Of a DNA stretch of 64,000 nt, positions 10,635-22,285 are shown piece by piece; within the stretch, counting starts at the first letter, position 1; every line of letters starts with the position of its first letter. The stretch is from Serendipita indica DSM 11827 (lineage: Eukaryota; Basidiomycota; Agaricomycetes; Sebacinales; Serendipitaceae). The stretch is taken from contig CAJVGD010000011.1 in the NCBI GenBank assembly GCA_910890315.1, positions 372,001 to 436,000 of the forward strand, in the 5' to 3' direction. The notes below the pieces were generated by a model. The model saw nothing but the letters and a program-made list of their open reading frames with translations, ran no database searches and was not told where the DNA came from. The position numbers and the translations under genes were made by a program.

Positions 10635-12939
10635 ATGTCTGCCACAGACAATGTATCCAACGAGCCTGTAGCGTCTCCATCGCTCAGTCTTCCTTCTTCC
10701 AGCCCGTCGCCATCTGCGAAACCATCGACCGCCAATGTTGGCACAAGCGCTGCAGCCCCCACATCACCATCATCGCAGATCCAGCTGTCGTCTTCACCTT
10801 CTGCAACCCTCAGTGTCCCAAAGGCGACACCAACAAAGCCCTCGAGACAGGCCACCAACCCAGACAAGACCACGACGTCAACAAACGCCGGTGCAGGTTC
10901 ACACCATCTTGCCGGACTTCCATCTGGATTGGCTCCTGCTGCGTTGAGCCTTTCACCCGGCGGCGGTGGAAACTCACGACTGGGCACCCGGAGTCCGAGC
11001 AGCATCCCAAGCTCTCCTACCAGCATGTAAGTCCATGTTCCGTGTATCATCTGCTCATTTCTCTCTCGCCATCGCGTCTATTTCCCCCTCCAGCAGCCGC
11101 TGTGCATTCCCCAGCAAGGTCATTTAGGTGTCCAAACGCAGCGCGCTCAGCCGGTCGACCGAGATCGATTGAGAAGCGCCAGAGCCTGATCTCTTACGTA
11201 TGCGCCTGATGCGGCAGATGCCTTTGATGCGATGGCCTCTCGCCTCTGTTCCAGATGACGACCTCGCTCCCACTTCTCTCGGAAGCTCTAGCGCTTCATT
11301 TACGGCCATTCGGGTCATGAAAGAAGCTTTTCCTTACCGTCGCTTCATGTCCGGAGATGGATGCTGGGCAACGCCGTGCGAGGTATCGCCACCCAAACGC
11401 TAAATTCGAATGGAGTTTCATTATCCCCATGCGTGGAAGATTCCGGATGCTTTCCTCAGCGCAATATGTTGTATGTGTGTGTAATTTGCACCGTCTCTAT
11501 CGGAGACCGCCCGCCCTTGATACAAGAGGCCTCGCCTTCTCACCAGTGGCAACGTCCTTGGTTCATCCCCATTCCACCATCCCATTCTTTCTAAATCTCT
11601 TTCGTTATCACTGATGGTCATCTTGCGTATGCGGTTATCTGATAATGACTTCCTCGATAGACATTCGTCGAGCTCTGCAATTTTTGAGCGTGATATTGAA
11701 CCCCTTGGTCTCCCATCGCTCTCTGTACCCCTACAGGCTGCTCCAACGGCCTCGAGCCCCCTGCGATCCTCCACAAACACTGGGAGCCCAACACCAAGCG
11801 TCAATCCACATCGTATACCCCGATCCAAGACGACTGAGGCACTTGAACTCACTGTTCCAAGCGTACTAGATTCTGCAGTCTCGGCCCTCAGCGCCGTCGA
11901 GGAGACCGGTGCGAATATCACAGTCCTGAGCCCGATCCCAGCGCAACCATTGGCCCAGAGCCTGGGCGGCTCTGCTGTGCAATCTCCTCTTTCGCTACAG
12001 TCCCAACCGTCTCCGCTCAGTGCACAATTTAACCAACCACAACCGATGGGGTCGGGGACGGGGACTTCCGCTGGCAGTCCTTCGCCCCCTACAATGTCCC
12101 TTCTTCTCCAAGGAATGGGGATGAGCGGACTCGTCAGTGCGAGTGCTTCTGTCAGTGGCGCTGCTTCAGCATCTGGCTTCCAGTCTGGATTTGCCAGCCC
12201 GTTGAGCAGCTCGAGAGCACCCAGTCCTGCTCGAAGCGCATCACCGCCGAATGGACAAGTCACTATTGAGCCATCGGCTTCTGCAATAGGTGGTTCTCCT
12301 CGATCGATCCCCAAAGATGCTACACCGTCGATCATTAGTGCGTCCCCGCGCAAGAGACCCTCGATACCAGCTCCGGGCCCGGCGTCAAATCCAAACATTC
12401 CCAGCCCCAATATGCGTGCCTCGAACCGCCTCAGCTTTATTTCGTATACTGATCTTCTCACTTCTGCACCCATTGCCGCCCAGCCACTCGGCGCCGTGCT
12501 CAACCCAGGAACTCACGAACCTCCAACGCATCTCGTCGTCGTTGACCCAGACAATGCTCCCAGCCTTTTGGGAATCACACCCACCGTCAGCTCTGGCCAT
12601 CTCCCGCTCGGTAGTCTCAACATGAGCGGGGCGGCAGACAAGATTGACGTGGATTCGTTGGGGACGGTCGGGTTGAGCAGCACTGGCGAATGGGGACGAG
12701 AGGGTCTCGGTAGTGGACTCGAGGAACGGCTAGAAAGACTTTGGGTTGCAGAAAAGGAGCTCAACGAACGTGGGCGCGTCGCGATACCCGTTAGCCCCTC
12801 GGTCGCTGCGGCCAGGGGTTCGGCGAGTCGATCTGCCAGTATCGGAGGGACGAATTCTAGTCCCCCGGCACCCATTGCTAACGCCCTCCCACCACTGCAG
12901 CCACCAACAGCCAGTGCAGCGCCGTCAGCGACGACGTGA
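10635..12939 (+). CDS. Ser/Pro-rich disordered protein of unknown function
   Basis: Exon 1 (10635-11026) encodes a Ser/Thr/Pro/Ala-rich N terminus ending SPSSIPSSPTS. The main exon (11661-12939) begins HSSSSAIFERDIEPLG, an ordered-looking motif, then returns to Ser/Pro-rich sequence and ends with a charged helix-like stretch (LEERLERLWVAEKELNERGR). The phases of these two exons fit directly, which would make an intron of 634 nt, far longer than others here. The gap may hold extra exons: DDDLAPTSLGSSSASF and MKEAFPYRRFMSGDGC can be read around 11240-11370. I do not recognise the family. No signal peptide or clear membrane segment. Confidence 0.6.
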
Positions 12940-13661
12940 GGCGCCTGAGCGAGCAAGTACAAACTTTTTTAATCTATGGATAACGCTATTCTATTCGACA
13001 GAGGGCGAGAACGAAATTGACTCGACGCGTTCTGAAACTGAAACGAAAACAAATTACACTATGGACCCCGTTCAAGAAAGTATCCGAATAATCAAGACAG
13101 TACCAACGAAACAAAGAATTCACTCTTGATCCGCTCCTTTTTGTTGGGGACTCGTCCTCCCCACTATTTTCTCTTCTTTATATTTTCACTTCGCCCCCGG
13201 TCCTGGTGGCGAATTATGTGTTTTCACGGCTTATTCTCTCTTTATGCGGTATAGGTGTCAGATCATGAATAAAACGTGCTTTGGAATGTACATTGATCAT
13301 CTTTCGTGGCCCAAGGTGGCGTTGCAAACTTGGAACCAGCGCAATGGCCTTGGGATATGAAAACTGGGCTAGGCTGGAGGGATTTAGCGATGAAATTAAG
13401 ACACTTGGCATGGTGCTTATTCTCTGAATCATTCGCAACGCGCTTCAGTCGCGCCCATCTTCCCTTCCGACTTTCCGACTCGCCGACATCAGCGGTAATT
13501 TGATTATACATGGAGACGCCGAACCATGATTACGGCGTGGATCGGGTATACACTGTCTTGTGCAACCTTTTAACGCGTTTCGACAGGAAATACCTCTGAT
13601 TCGGGCACATCACCAGTAAGTATCGATTAGATATTTATAAGTATCTACTGAAATGAGTAAT
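12940..13661. other. Intergenic between convergent genes
   Basis: No supported gene. The flanking genes converge, so this should be mostly 3' UTR on both sides. A T-rich stretch lies at about 13130-13200. Confidence 0.4.
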
Positions 13662-14501
13662 CTAGGTGTTGCTACATCTATCCCAATCACCAGAGGTGTC
13701 CGACATTTGGTCTGCACCATGCCCGACTGAACCGTAATCAGTATCAAGGTCGTCCTCGTAATCAAGAAGAGAAATATCGTCAATCTCAGAGGAACCATTG
13801 GCCTGTTCTGCCTCGGGGTGGATTGGGAGTGTGATGCCTGCGCACAGTAAGCAAACTGGAGGACAAAGCGCGAAAGAAGACTTACGTCGGTGGTGCCTAA
13901 CCTTTGCTGGCTTGGCCATTGCCCAGAGGTCAATTTCGACAAGAGGAGCAGACTTGTCCGCTTGATAGTCCAACCTCCAGTCATCGTCTCCGTCGTAGGC
14001 AAATGGATCATCCCATCCATTCCAATCCCAATCAATGCACCTATCTCTCCACACCGCACTCGTATGATTGGCCGCCCTTTTGAGTGCGAGTGTCATTTGG
14101 CGCTGTGCCCGACGTCGCTCGTGCTCTTCGCGGCTCCAGTCCCAGATTGTGCAGCATCCGCACCCACAAGAGTCTTTTGGAGAGATGTAACGTCGCGGAA
14201 TTGCGTCAAAGCCGTACTTGGGTGCCATAGGCTCGCGCTCGTCTGGACGGAGATGTGGGTTGGCATGGCTCTCCGAGTGACGCGTCCACTTGGGTGCAAA
14301 CTCGAGATTGGGTCTACCGGAGAAGCAACCCCAGATCATGCGCGTCTGAGCGCGGAGCCGGCGCTTGTTCATCTCTTGGTTCTTGATGATCGCTGCTGTC
14401 CTCCGTGCGCGCTCGATGCGCTTGGATGCCGACTCTTTGTCAATGGTGGTTGGTTCGAGATGTGCTGTGGTAGAAGTAGAGATGGGAGAAAGGCTGGCCA
14501 T
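13662..14501 (-). CDS. Unknown-family protein, tandem paralogue A
   Basis: Two exons; the 48-nt intron after KVRHHR keeps the frame, so an unspliced reading also looks open. I prefer the Met at 14501 (MASLSPISTSTTAHLEP) over an upstream one at 14561 because it matches the paralogue's length. Features: a basic N-terminal helix (residues about 20-50), APKWTRH, NPHL, EREPMAPKYG, a Cys cluster CGCGCC, WDWNGWDDPFAYD, VEIDLWAMAKPAKV, and an acidic tail DDISLLDYEDDLDTD ending DWDRC. No signal peptide or membrane segment. I recognise no domain. The Cys cluster could bind metal, but the paralogue has CRCSWC, so only the spacing idea is shared. Probably a lineage-restricted gene. Confidence 0.65.
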   Translation of the reverse strand: MASLSPISTSTTAHLEPTTIDKESASKRIERARRTAAIIKNQEMNKRRLRAQTRMIWGCFSGRPNLEFAPKWTRHSESHANPHLRPDEREPMAPKYGFDAIPRRYISPKDSCGCGCCTIWDWSREEHERRRAQRQMTLALKRAANHTSAVWRDRCIDWDWNGWDDPFAYDGDDDWRLDYQADKSAPLVEIDLWAMAKPAKVRHHRRKSSFALCPPVCLLCAGITLPIHPEAEQANGSSEIDDISLLDYEDDLDTDYGSVGHGADQMSDTSGDWDRCSNT

Positions 14502-14944
14502 CCTGGGCGAAAGACAAGGGGACGTCTCGCCTAGTAAAGCTGGGTTTCGACGCGACGCCAAAATTCGTGGTTTATATGTTTCTTCGGTGACTATGAGTCA
14601 TTTCATGCCCTCGGCTGTCAAGATGGAACTACTCGTCACTTGACAGCGGAGCCGAATCGGAACTTGTCGATAGGAGTGTACATGCAAGAGCTAATCCGCT
14701 CCGCGGGGGCTAATGGACGCTCTTGTTACTCTCTTTCTGACGCCTGGGTGGAGGCGACGTAAAAGGTATGTTAAACTTCGTTATTCAGGAAGGGGCAGCT
14801 CAGCTGCAGCCGAACTATGATGGTAGACATTTCAAGCACGACGTAAAGCCAAAGTAATCTATTGATTATATATAGGAATAAGTCGACGAACATGAACTAC
14901 AACGAGTTTAGGGAATCCGGAAGGTGCACTGTCGGTCCCACGAC
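14502..14944. other. Spacer between paralogues
   Basis: Holds the promoter and leader of paralogue A and the 3' end of paralogue B. No coding evidence. Confidence 0.4.
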
Positions 14945-15775
14945 TCATGCCTGGCTGCACTTGTCCCAGTCCCACTCAGATGCTGCGTCGTTGTCGTCTA
15001 GTCCTCGAAGGAGCCGATCAAGTTGGTCAGGATCGAGATGCTCCCAAGTCTCTTCGTAGTCGAGCATCGAAATGTTGTCGACATCTCGATGAGAAGGTCC
15101 GGCGAACGATCCGTAGGTTAAAGCGCGCTTCTGATGAGCAATTGCTAAGACTACTTAGCACTGATTCGACTAGCTCGCTGGGGGGATACACTCACTGCGT
15201 CGTTTAGCCTTTGCAGGCTTGGCCATTGCAAGTAAATCAACTTGGGCAACTGGAGCAGGTTTGTCGACAGCCTGGCCCCACTCGTCTCCATGTTCAACAG
15301 CAAAGGAGTCGTTCTCTCCCGTCCAATCCCAGTCGACCCATTGGCCCTTGCGGGCACTGGTAGATCCAGAAACGACCGACTTGACCACAGCCTGAGTTTC
15401 CCTTCGGAGGGTTGCCTTCTTCGCAGCGAGTGGCTCAAGGCACCATGAGCACCTGCAGCGTTCAGAATTGGGCATCAGGCGTGAGGGTACAGAGTCGGCT
15501 CCGTACCGGGGAGCAATAGGCTCCCGTTCATGCTCGAGCAAGTGCGGATTGATATATTCCTCGGCATGGCGCGTCCACTTGGGGGCGACTTCGAAGTTTG
15601 TGTGTGCGGACCAGAGCACCTTGCGCTGCTCTTCAAGTCGACGCGCGGCTCTATGACGACCATGAACGGTCTCAGTCACGTTGGATCGTCTGTGATCGCG
15701 GGAAGTGAGATATTCCTGGTCGACGAGGTGATTGTCGAAGGTGGCTTTGACAGGAGTTGCAAGAATTGTATTCAT
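14945..15775 (-). CDS. Unknown-family protein, tandem paralogue B
   Basis: Two exons separated by a 51-nt intron at the same position and phase (phase 1) as in paralogue A, right after the AMAKPAK motif. Start chosen at 15775 (MNTILATPVKATF). Shared blocks with A: EVAPKWTRH, NPHL, EREPIAPRYGADSVP, CRCSWC, WVDWDWTG..DSFA, QVDLLAMAKPAK, and the tail DVDNISMLDYEETWE ending EWDWDKC. The shared blocks are spread along the protein while linkers differ, as in an old tandem duplication under selection. Function unknown; cytosolic or nuclear by lack of targeting signals. Confidence 0.65.
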
Positions 15776-16809
15776 GGTTGCAAGGGCGAGAGTGCAGTTG
15801 GGCAGAGCCCGAAGAGAGCAGAAATCGAACAAAGTCGATGGTGAAACTTTGTCCTCCGCGCGGGACAATTTATATGATGATGGCCGCGGTGAGTCACAGT
15901 GGACAGTCAGCGGGATTCCAACTGTCAGCGGGGCAAACTGCGTTGGCGGCAGTGAAACCGGAACCGTCTTATTATTAAAACCCATATTTGGAGTCTTTTG
16001 AGGACCGGATCTTGCAAAACTTGATCATCCTGCCAAGGACATTCGAACACCGGCCGCATGCAACTCCATACATACAGCTTGAGTTATTCTCCAGTCAATA
16101 AACTTGTGCTACCCTCATCTGAGTCAGATCAAAGTTCGGCGCATGGCCTCGGGCCACCTGTTATAATCCAATCCAGCGGAGAATGGTGAGGCACTGGCCA
16201 TTAGATAACGACAGGCCTAAAGGTGCAGATAATAGCGACAAGCAAACCGAGAAGTGGGAAACGAGAAACCAAGGCTACCTTACTCGCTTTGTTTGTGCTC
16301 GGAATCGAGAGTGCGGTCGAGTTCTTCCACGTCAAAGGAATAGGTCCGTAAGGCGTAGCATCGGCATCGCAAACCACGGTTGCTTACACTAGTACATGAA
16401 TATGGTGTCCATGTTAAATTCGCAAGAACCCGCCTACCCAGCCTATTAGAGGCTGCAATAAGTCGTTTTACCAGCACAGAAAGAACGATCAAGAACAAGA
16501 AGCGGGCCATGCGTCTCAAACATTATTCCAACTCTCCTTATATGTTCACTATAGCCCAAGAGCGCCACACTTTTTTGCGGACATAACTCGTGACTTCTCG
16601 CTTTGTCTATTACGATCATGAAGACTCGTGAATCGGAGAAGTGTAACCTGCTGCTTGTGGATAAAGGTTACATAGTTCCGAATTTCATCGCGTCCATAGC
16701 TATTAAGAAGGCGGGAAGCCGGCCGGCAACCTGTTTCACAGAATCAGACACGAACTTCACCGTGCAGAAGGTATAGGAGTATTCCATGCAACCATACGAG
16801 CCCAAGTCT
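15776..16809. other. Intergenic, gene-poor
   Basis: About 1 kb without a supportable gene on either strand. It contains the promoter of paralogue B and the 3' flank of the peptidase gene. Short open frames here are not conserved-looking and lack good starts or splice context. Confidence 0.45.
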
Positions 16810-18937
16810 CTAAAGCGCCCACAAAGAAATGAATAATAAAGCTACAAACGCCACCATACTGATTCTGGTTGAGAGAACCGCCGAGCTTCGCCATTCTTGG
16901 GGAATCGACCCATAGGGCGTCCTATCCACGTCGCAAACAATATCTGCCTCGTCGTTGCCTTTGTCGCTCGGAGGTTCCCCGTTGACGTACCTCTTTACTG
17001 CATTATCGACACATGTTGAATCTACAAGCTATCAGTATAGGACCGGTAGACAAACACCGAATACACACTCAATGCATCTGGGGATCAAATAGTATTAGAC
17101 TACTGGATGTCGAGTAAAATCGAGCTTACGAGAACCGTGTCCAACAGCATTAAACTTGATTAATCGTGATTGGTTTCCGAGAAACTCTGAGGACGCAACT
17201 CGGCGCGCGGAATCATAAGGGGTAATCGGGTCTCCAGTGTTGCCTATGACCAAAACTACGTTCTTTGGCTTCTTATTCATCTTCTGTGGTAACCTCTCAA
17301 TTGCTCGAGAAGCAAAGCGATGGCAATGGCTTCGCATATTTTGGGCGAGGGTTGCACCGGCCCACTTGGACGTCTTCTGGGCCGCATCGACGAACGCTTG
17401 GAACAGGTCTTCTGTCGTCTCACCTGCTGGATCGATTGTGTCGCTACAGTAGATTGCAATGTTGACCATGTCGAGTGCGTACTCTGGAAGGATACCGTAC
17501 TGCGGACGAAATGGAAGTTTTAACTCGAATTGAGCCGTCTCTTTGCTATTGTGCTGTAAAGAAACAATCACAGGTATGGTTTCCCCAAGGATCTGCCACA
17601 ATTTTTGGTCGTAGAGAGCAGTGCGAATGTTGGAAGCAATGAAATCCCAGGAGAAATTGTTTTTATCAAGGTAGGCGGTCTGATTATTCTGTCCCTGTAC
17701 TGTCCACACGTAGCCGTTGTACTGAGCGTGCGCCGTATTGAGCGCTTGGTCGAACAACGCCAGCACCTTTTCTGGCGTCGGGTTGGACAGTTGCCTTGCA
17801 GCATAGCAGTTAGGCGTTGCGGCACATGCTTGAGCCCACATTAGAAGGCCATGATCAATGGTCAGATCATCAGTGTCGATCCACTTCATAGGGGCCTGGT
17901 TTGAATGCTTTTCGGCATCGTATACCCCTGGAGTTGTGTGAGGAAAAGTCTGAAACAGTAAAAGTCACCTACCGTCTAAGATGACTCGTCCAACGCGCTC
18001 AGGAAACATCTGTGTAAGATATGTCCCCAACAAGGTACCGTAGCTAATCCCCCAGAAGTTGACGTCGAACCCTTCCCCGTATGTAGCATCAACAAGGTAG
18101 ACGAGATCTCGGACATTGGCACAAGTTCCAACACTACGGCAGTCAGACAGGGCTCCGGAGAAATCTGGGTACGCACTGCTTTAGTTTATCCCCATTCTTG
18201 GACACCATCATCTCATTCAGGGATATCGTAAAGTTGTCGAAAGTCGGCACCTGGGACGTGCTGTTGGGGTGTCAGGTATTGACAAGAACGACATTCGTGC
18301 ATACAAGGCTTCTGCATCGGCACTCTGGGTAAGATTTCCACGAGAACTAAGCGTTTTATTGCCCTGAAGGCGAGACCAGAACGCATCGTACTCCGAGTCA
18401 GAGGCAAACAGCTTGATATCTGGGCCTGATTCTCCGATTCCGCCTAAAAAGAGGTTAGAGGGGTGGATTCGGTTAGCATTGTACTTACGAGTATCCCAGC
18501 TAACCACGTCCCAGTCTTCCCCTAGCTGAGATTGCAGCAGGTCGCCTTGTTTCATTACAAGTTCAAGCCCAGATACCCCGGGGCCACCTATCAAATGTGA
18601 GTATGTACAAAAAGCGATAAAATGCATAAATTTACCAGGATTATAGAACATATACCCTTTCGAGACTGTTTAGCGGGAAGACGCATGACCGACAGATCTA
18701 TCGTTCCTTGAGTCGAATTAGCCCAATCCAAGGGGACCCTATCACGTTGAGCCTTCATAAGCCAAGTTCAATTAAAACTTACTGTGCCTTTGCGCACTCT
18801 AGCCTTGAACCGCTCGGCGCGTTGGCACATGGAGTCCAGTTTAGACTGGTAGGTGCTCGTCGTGCATACCCGACTGAAGAAGCTTTCAGCGGTCCCAAAA
18901 GAGTGGAAAAAATGAGCAGGCAAAAAAGGAGGGTCAT
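16810..18937 (-). CDS. Secreted S33/TAP-like serine peptidase
   Basis: Alpha/beta hydrolase of the tripeptidyl-aminopeptidase-like group, which release short peptides extracellularly. Start at 18937 gives a signal peptide (MTLLFCLLIFSTLLGPLKAS). Motifs in order: FYNPGGPGVSG (oxyanion loop), WDVVSWDTRGIGESGP, NFWGISYGTLLG (nucleophile GxSxG), VLVIGNTGDPITP (acid) and GHGSHA (His). Correct splicing near 17120 replaces a premature end with DNAVKRYVNGEPP and a hydrophobic tail (MVAFVALLFISLWAL), typical of a GPI or membrane anchor. Two frame breaks are seen: at the GGG run 18655-18657 (minus strand), just before YMFYNPG, and near 18280-18300. The full catalytic triad argues for a working gene with sequence errors, but a recent pseudogene is possible. 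Confidence 0.75.
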
Positions 18938-20050
18938 GGTCGTCCACACATGAAAAGAGAGGCCCGTTGTCTACTTATACTCCGGTTGACGACGCCAAGA
19001 TCGCACATAGACGGACTTAACGGGTAAATAGCCTAGTCTATCACCTGGATTAGCTGTCCATGGGCGATGATGATTCTCTGGAGGTGGGAAAATAAGGAAC
19101 GGCTGGTTATTAGTGTTCGGAAGCCAACATCAGCGTCCGCATGACACAGATGTCCATATGGCTAAGAATATCCTCGGTAATAGCAGAGTCCGTGGCCCGA
19201 AGTTGGATGGTCGGGGTTCGCGAGGACCCAAGGACCAAACGACTATTGCCCCTATGCAAGGCCTCATCAGTCACCGTTAATGAATAACTACAAGCCACTT
19301 TGAAACTAGCATGACACTTAGAAAGCCTCTTGTTGAAAACTTGGTGTTTATTTGCAATGGTGGTTGGGAGCAAGTTTACCGCTACTAGGTCTAAAGCTAG
19401 CAGGACATAGTTTCCTTTGGACCTAGTGCTGAATCTTTCGCCGCGAACCTCGCTAATTCAGGTTGTATTTGAACTTTGGTGTCGTCAATGCTCTCCTGCC
19501 GTTGGCTCTCCCGTATGGTAAAATAGAACGTGTTGAATATCCTCTTTCATAATCTCCCTATGTCTTCAGAGATGACCGGTATTGGCTCCAGCTTCTAGCA
19601 ATTCTCAATACCCATCCAAGCCGAGATTTCTCGGGCTCTCTCCACGGCCGAGCTTGATAAGTCCAAATAAATCATAATATGCTAATCAGCAATCTAGACG
19701 ATATTAGCGGTCGTATCTTCAGTACTACCCCAGCTGTATAATGGATCAAATCAGGTAACTACTTTCAGTCCGAATTCATATCGTTGACACGATTGCTACC
19801 TACGCTGTTTGAGGTCGGAGCGTCCATTTTATTGTCGTGCCGAACTAGGAGCTCTGCTAAGTGGTCGTAGATCAGAATCAGACTGAGTGCGAAATCCGCC
19901 GAGAGTGGGCTAGACGATGATCTGGCCGAGGACCACAAAGGTCGGCTTCCGGAAGGACTCTCATCATCACGGCGTGATTGAATAAGCAGCTTGCGTGTTC
20001 ATAGAGACTGAATACTTGGCAATTTGCATGTGCATATATAACCCAGCCAT
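18938..20050. other. Intergenic, AT-richer
   Basis: About 1.1 kb with no gene I can support. It separates the peptidase from the small-secreted-protein array. I looked for a decayed sixth array member (signal peptide, CP motifs) and found none. Confidence 0.5.
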
Positions 20051-20540
20051 TCATGAGACTGGGCAGATTCTTTTCACGACCTTCGTCGTGTAGTAAGTCG
20101 AAGTCGTGACTGTAGTTGACGACGGCGGGCAAGTAGGACACGGCAGAGGGCGAGTTGTAAAGGTTGTGCAGCTGGCATTAGATCAGCATGAAGACCTATG
20201 TCTCAAATTCGAGGCTTACGGCCGGATAGGCTTTTCATCCTGTGGCTCCCTCTTCTTCATTGTCTCATAGGGTGGATAGGGCGTGAGAGGAGGACACGTC
20301 GTCGGGACGGTAATTGTGCGAGTTGAGACAACAGTCTGGGTGAGCGTGGTGGGGGAGGGATAGGCACAACGTATTTGCGGACAAATCCGAGTATACACAT
20401 CCTTTGTAACCGTCGCGCACGGTAGAATTGCACTATGTCCAAATTGTGAGCTAAATAGAGAACTTTCGACGCAAAAATGCGTACTCTTGTCCTCGGACCA
20501 AGGCAGCGACACCAAAGAGAGCAAGAACGGTCCACTTCAT
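20051..20540 (-). CDS. Small secreted Cys/Thr-rich protein, array member 1
   Basis: Three exons: 20485-20540, 20220-20432 and 20051-20171; about 129 residues. Signal peptide MKWTVLALFGVAALVRGQ, then DAILPCATVTKDVYTRICPQ, a Thr-rich strand (TVVSTRTITVPTTCPPL), a KKRE basic patch and a last exon PCTTFTTRPLPCPTCPPS...KRICPVS. The last exon carries the array-wide pattern C-x(8-11)-C-x2-C-x(20-30)-C-P. Both introns are phase 2. A KKR dipeptide-type site between exons 2 and 3 could allow Kex2-like processing. No known domain; candidate effector or wall-associated protein. Closest array relative appears to be member 3 (shared GQDA.I.PC start). Confidence 0.75.
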
Positions 20541-21067
20541 CTTCGTCGATGCAAGGCGAAACGGGGTGGTCCCGACGAGATTCTCGCCGCCATTTTATAG
20601 CAATCCAGGTGATATGCTGGGCAGGTCTGCATTTGCTGACAGCTGCATGCCGGTTATCACAATAGGATCCTTTGGACTCAAATGTCAAAGGATTCGGCGT
20701 ATTTTTTCTTCAACAAGCCCCCATCTCCGCCGCAAGCGGGCACTACGTCTTGGAAGACGCGGTCCGATAACTGACAGGATATGCCGATTCAACCAAAGAA
20801 AATTGTTTCTGTGTACGGTTGCAGGCTGATTCTCCGTGTAGGGTGGCGTTGATGCGGGGTTAGCCCGCTGGATAAACAAAGCTGAGCCTTAGATGCGATG
20901 AGGGCCATCGAAAAGATTTTCCATCAATCCAAATGGGAAAAGAAAAGCCCGGTTTATCGGTTGATTTCACGCAGACAAATGGGGCATGTCGTGGCGGGGA
21001 TCAAAGCACGGCGGACCTGCAAGATACCCATACCACATCCCCAAATAACGAGCCCTAGGTGAGACGA
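20541..21067. other. Array spacer 1
   Basis: Promoter of member 1 and 3' flank of member 2. No coding evidence; no obvious sequence repeat shared with the other spacers apart from the TATA element. Confidence 0.45.
20594..20599 (-). promoter_or_regulatory. TATA box of array member 1
   Basis: TATAAA on the minus strand, 54 nt before the ATG at 20540. The same placement recurs in other array members. Confidence 0.55.
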
Positions 21068-21560
21068 CTAGAGGGGGCACATAATCACATCCTCCGTGGG
21101 CTTCACATATTGAGTAACAACAGCGGTGACAGTTCTCGTGGTCGGAAATGCCGTGCATACGCTGCATGGCAAGGTACTAGTTGAGCGAGTCCATGTCGGG
21201 CACCTGGAAAAGGAGGGTTAGCGTTCAGCTAGGACCCTGAAAGGGTTAAACTTACGCAACGGCCGCAACGGGCTCGGGAGCAGCCGTCCTGACATCGAGT
21301 CGAGGGCAGCTGTAAGTCGTTGGACGAATGATGGTCTTGGTTATTCGAGTAGTTAGTGTAGCAGTCACTGTAGGTTTGACTGTACAGGTCGTCGGGCAGA
21401 CTACCGCGACAAGATCATCAGCTGGAGGCACATATACGGGGCATACAACATCGCTATTGGATGACTCAGTCTTCATTGGCTCATACCGACAAAGTACATA
21501 CGGTGTAGCTGCTTGGGCGAGTACAGCAGCCAACAGAGTAACAGCACAGGGAAGTTTCAT
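21068..21560 (-). CDS. Small secreted Cys/Thr-rich protein, array member 2
   Basis: Three exons, about 130 residues; exon 1 is 21502-21560. Signal peptide MKLPCAVTLLAAVLAQAATP, then DVVCPVYVPPADDLVAVVCP and TTCTVKPTVTATLTTRITKT, ending the middle exon in a Pro/Ala stretch. The last exon starts CPTWTRSTSTLPCSVCTAFP and ends DVIMCPL, the array scaffold. Introns are both phase 2 and at equivalent positions to member 1. Predicted extracellular, rich in beta-prone Thr/Val repeats. No homologous domain recognised. Confidence 0.75.
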
Positions 21561-22285
21561 AACTGAAGGTATTCTCGGATTTGAGAGATCTAGTAGTGGT
21601 TGAAATGAAGCTTTATACTGCTTGGAGCTTCCTCGGAGGTCTTGCAAAGCGTGCGACCGCGGGCAGCAATGAAGATGGGACGTACGCAGCACCAAATCTT
21701 TTGGAACCCTTGGAACAGTAAGCGTAGGGGCATTGACGCTCGGCCATCTAGAGCGATAACGACCTCCCGACCTCGGGCAGGGTTTGATGATCACCGCAGA
21801 ATCAACTTCCCCCTGAACAAACTGCCAAGGTGTCCAATTCACACGCCTCAAATCCCGCTTGCCGGGAGAACGGCAGGATGGGAATATTTACGGCTTCGAT
21901 AGCTATCTGGCCGAAGACGGGGGATAATCTGTACTCCGTGACAGCAAATTGGATTCTCCTTGGTCACAGCAATTCCCGCTGCCTCGTCAAACTAGGCAAC
22001 CAGTTCCCTAATCGGCGTCGATGCGACAACCACAGACCGCACGAAGTCGATCGTACAGCACATGTAAATATTTTCCTACCCTGTGAAACCCCGGTTAAAT
22101 ACGCATTGTGGTTGCCACCCTACCGCAAGGTCCATGTCTGGCTACCAAACGTACCAGAGAAGTCCGAGTCGCAAGGTTAATTGTTCCTGAAGCTTTTGAA
22201 CAAGTATAAAGTGAAATTGAAGTTATATCCGGTATAGGACATAATTGAGACGATTCCAGCAATCTCTTGAAAAGGAAGGATGGCT
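21561..22285. other. Array spacer 2
   Basis: Promoter of member 2 and 3' flank of member 3. No gene seen. Confidence 0.45.
21612..21617 (-). promoter_or_regulatory. TATA box of array member 2
   Basis: TATAAA on the minus strand, 52 nt before the ATG at 21560. Confidence 0.55.

Noticed and set aside
11421-12503. Long antisense open frame (360 codons) over the Ser/Pro-rich gene
   Set aside because: Mirror of a low-complexity sense gene; no domain, no splice or start support.
13890-14534. 214-codon plus-strand frame over paralogue A
   Set aside because: Sense strand has the conserved blocks shared with paralogue B; the antisense frame does not.
18938-20050. Decayed sixth array member
   Set aside because: Searched for a signal peptide and CP motifs in all frames; none found.
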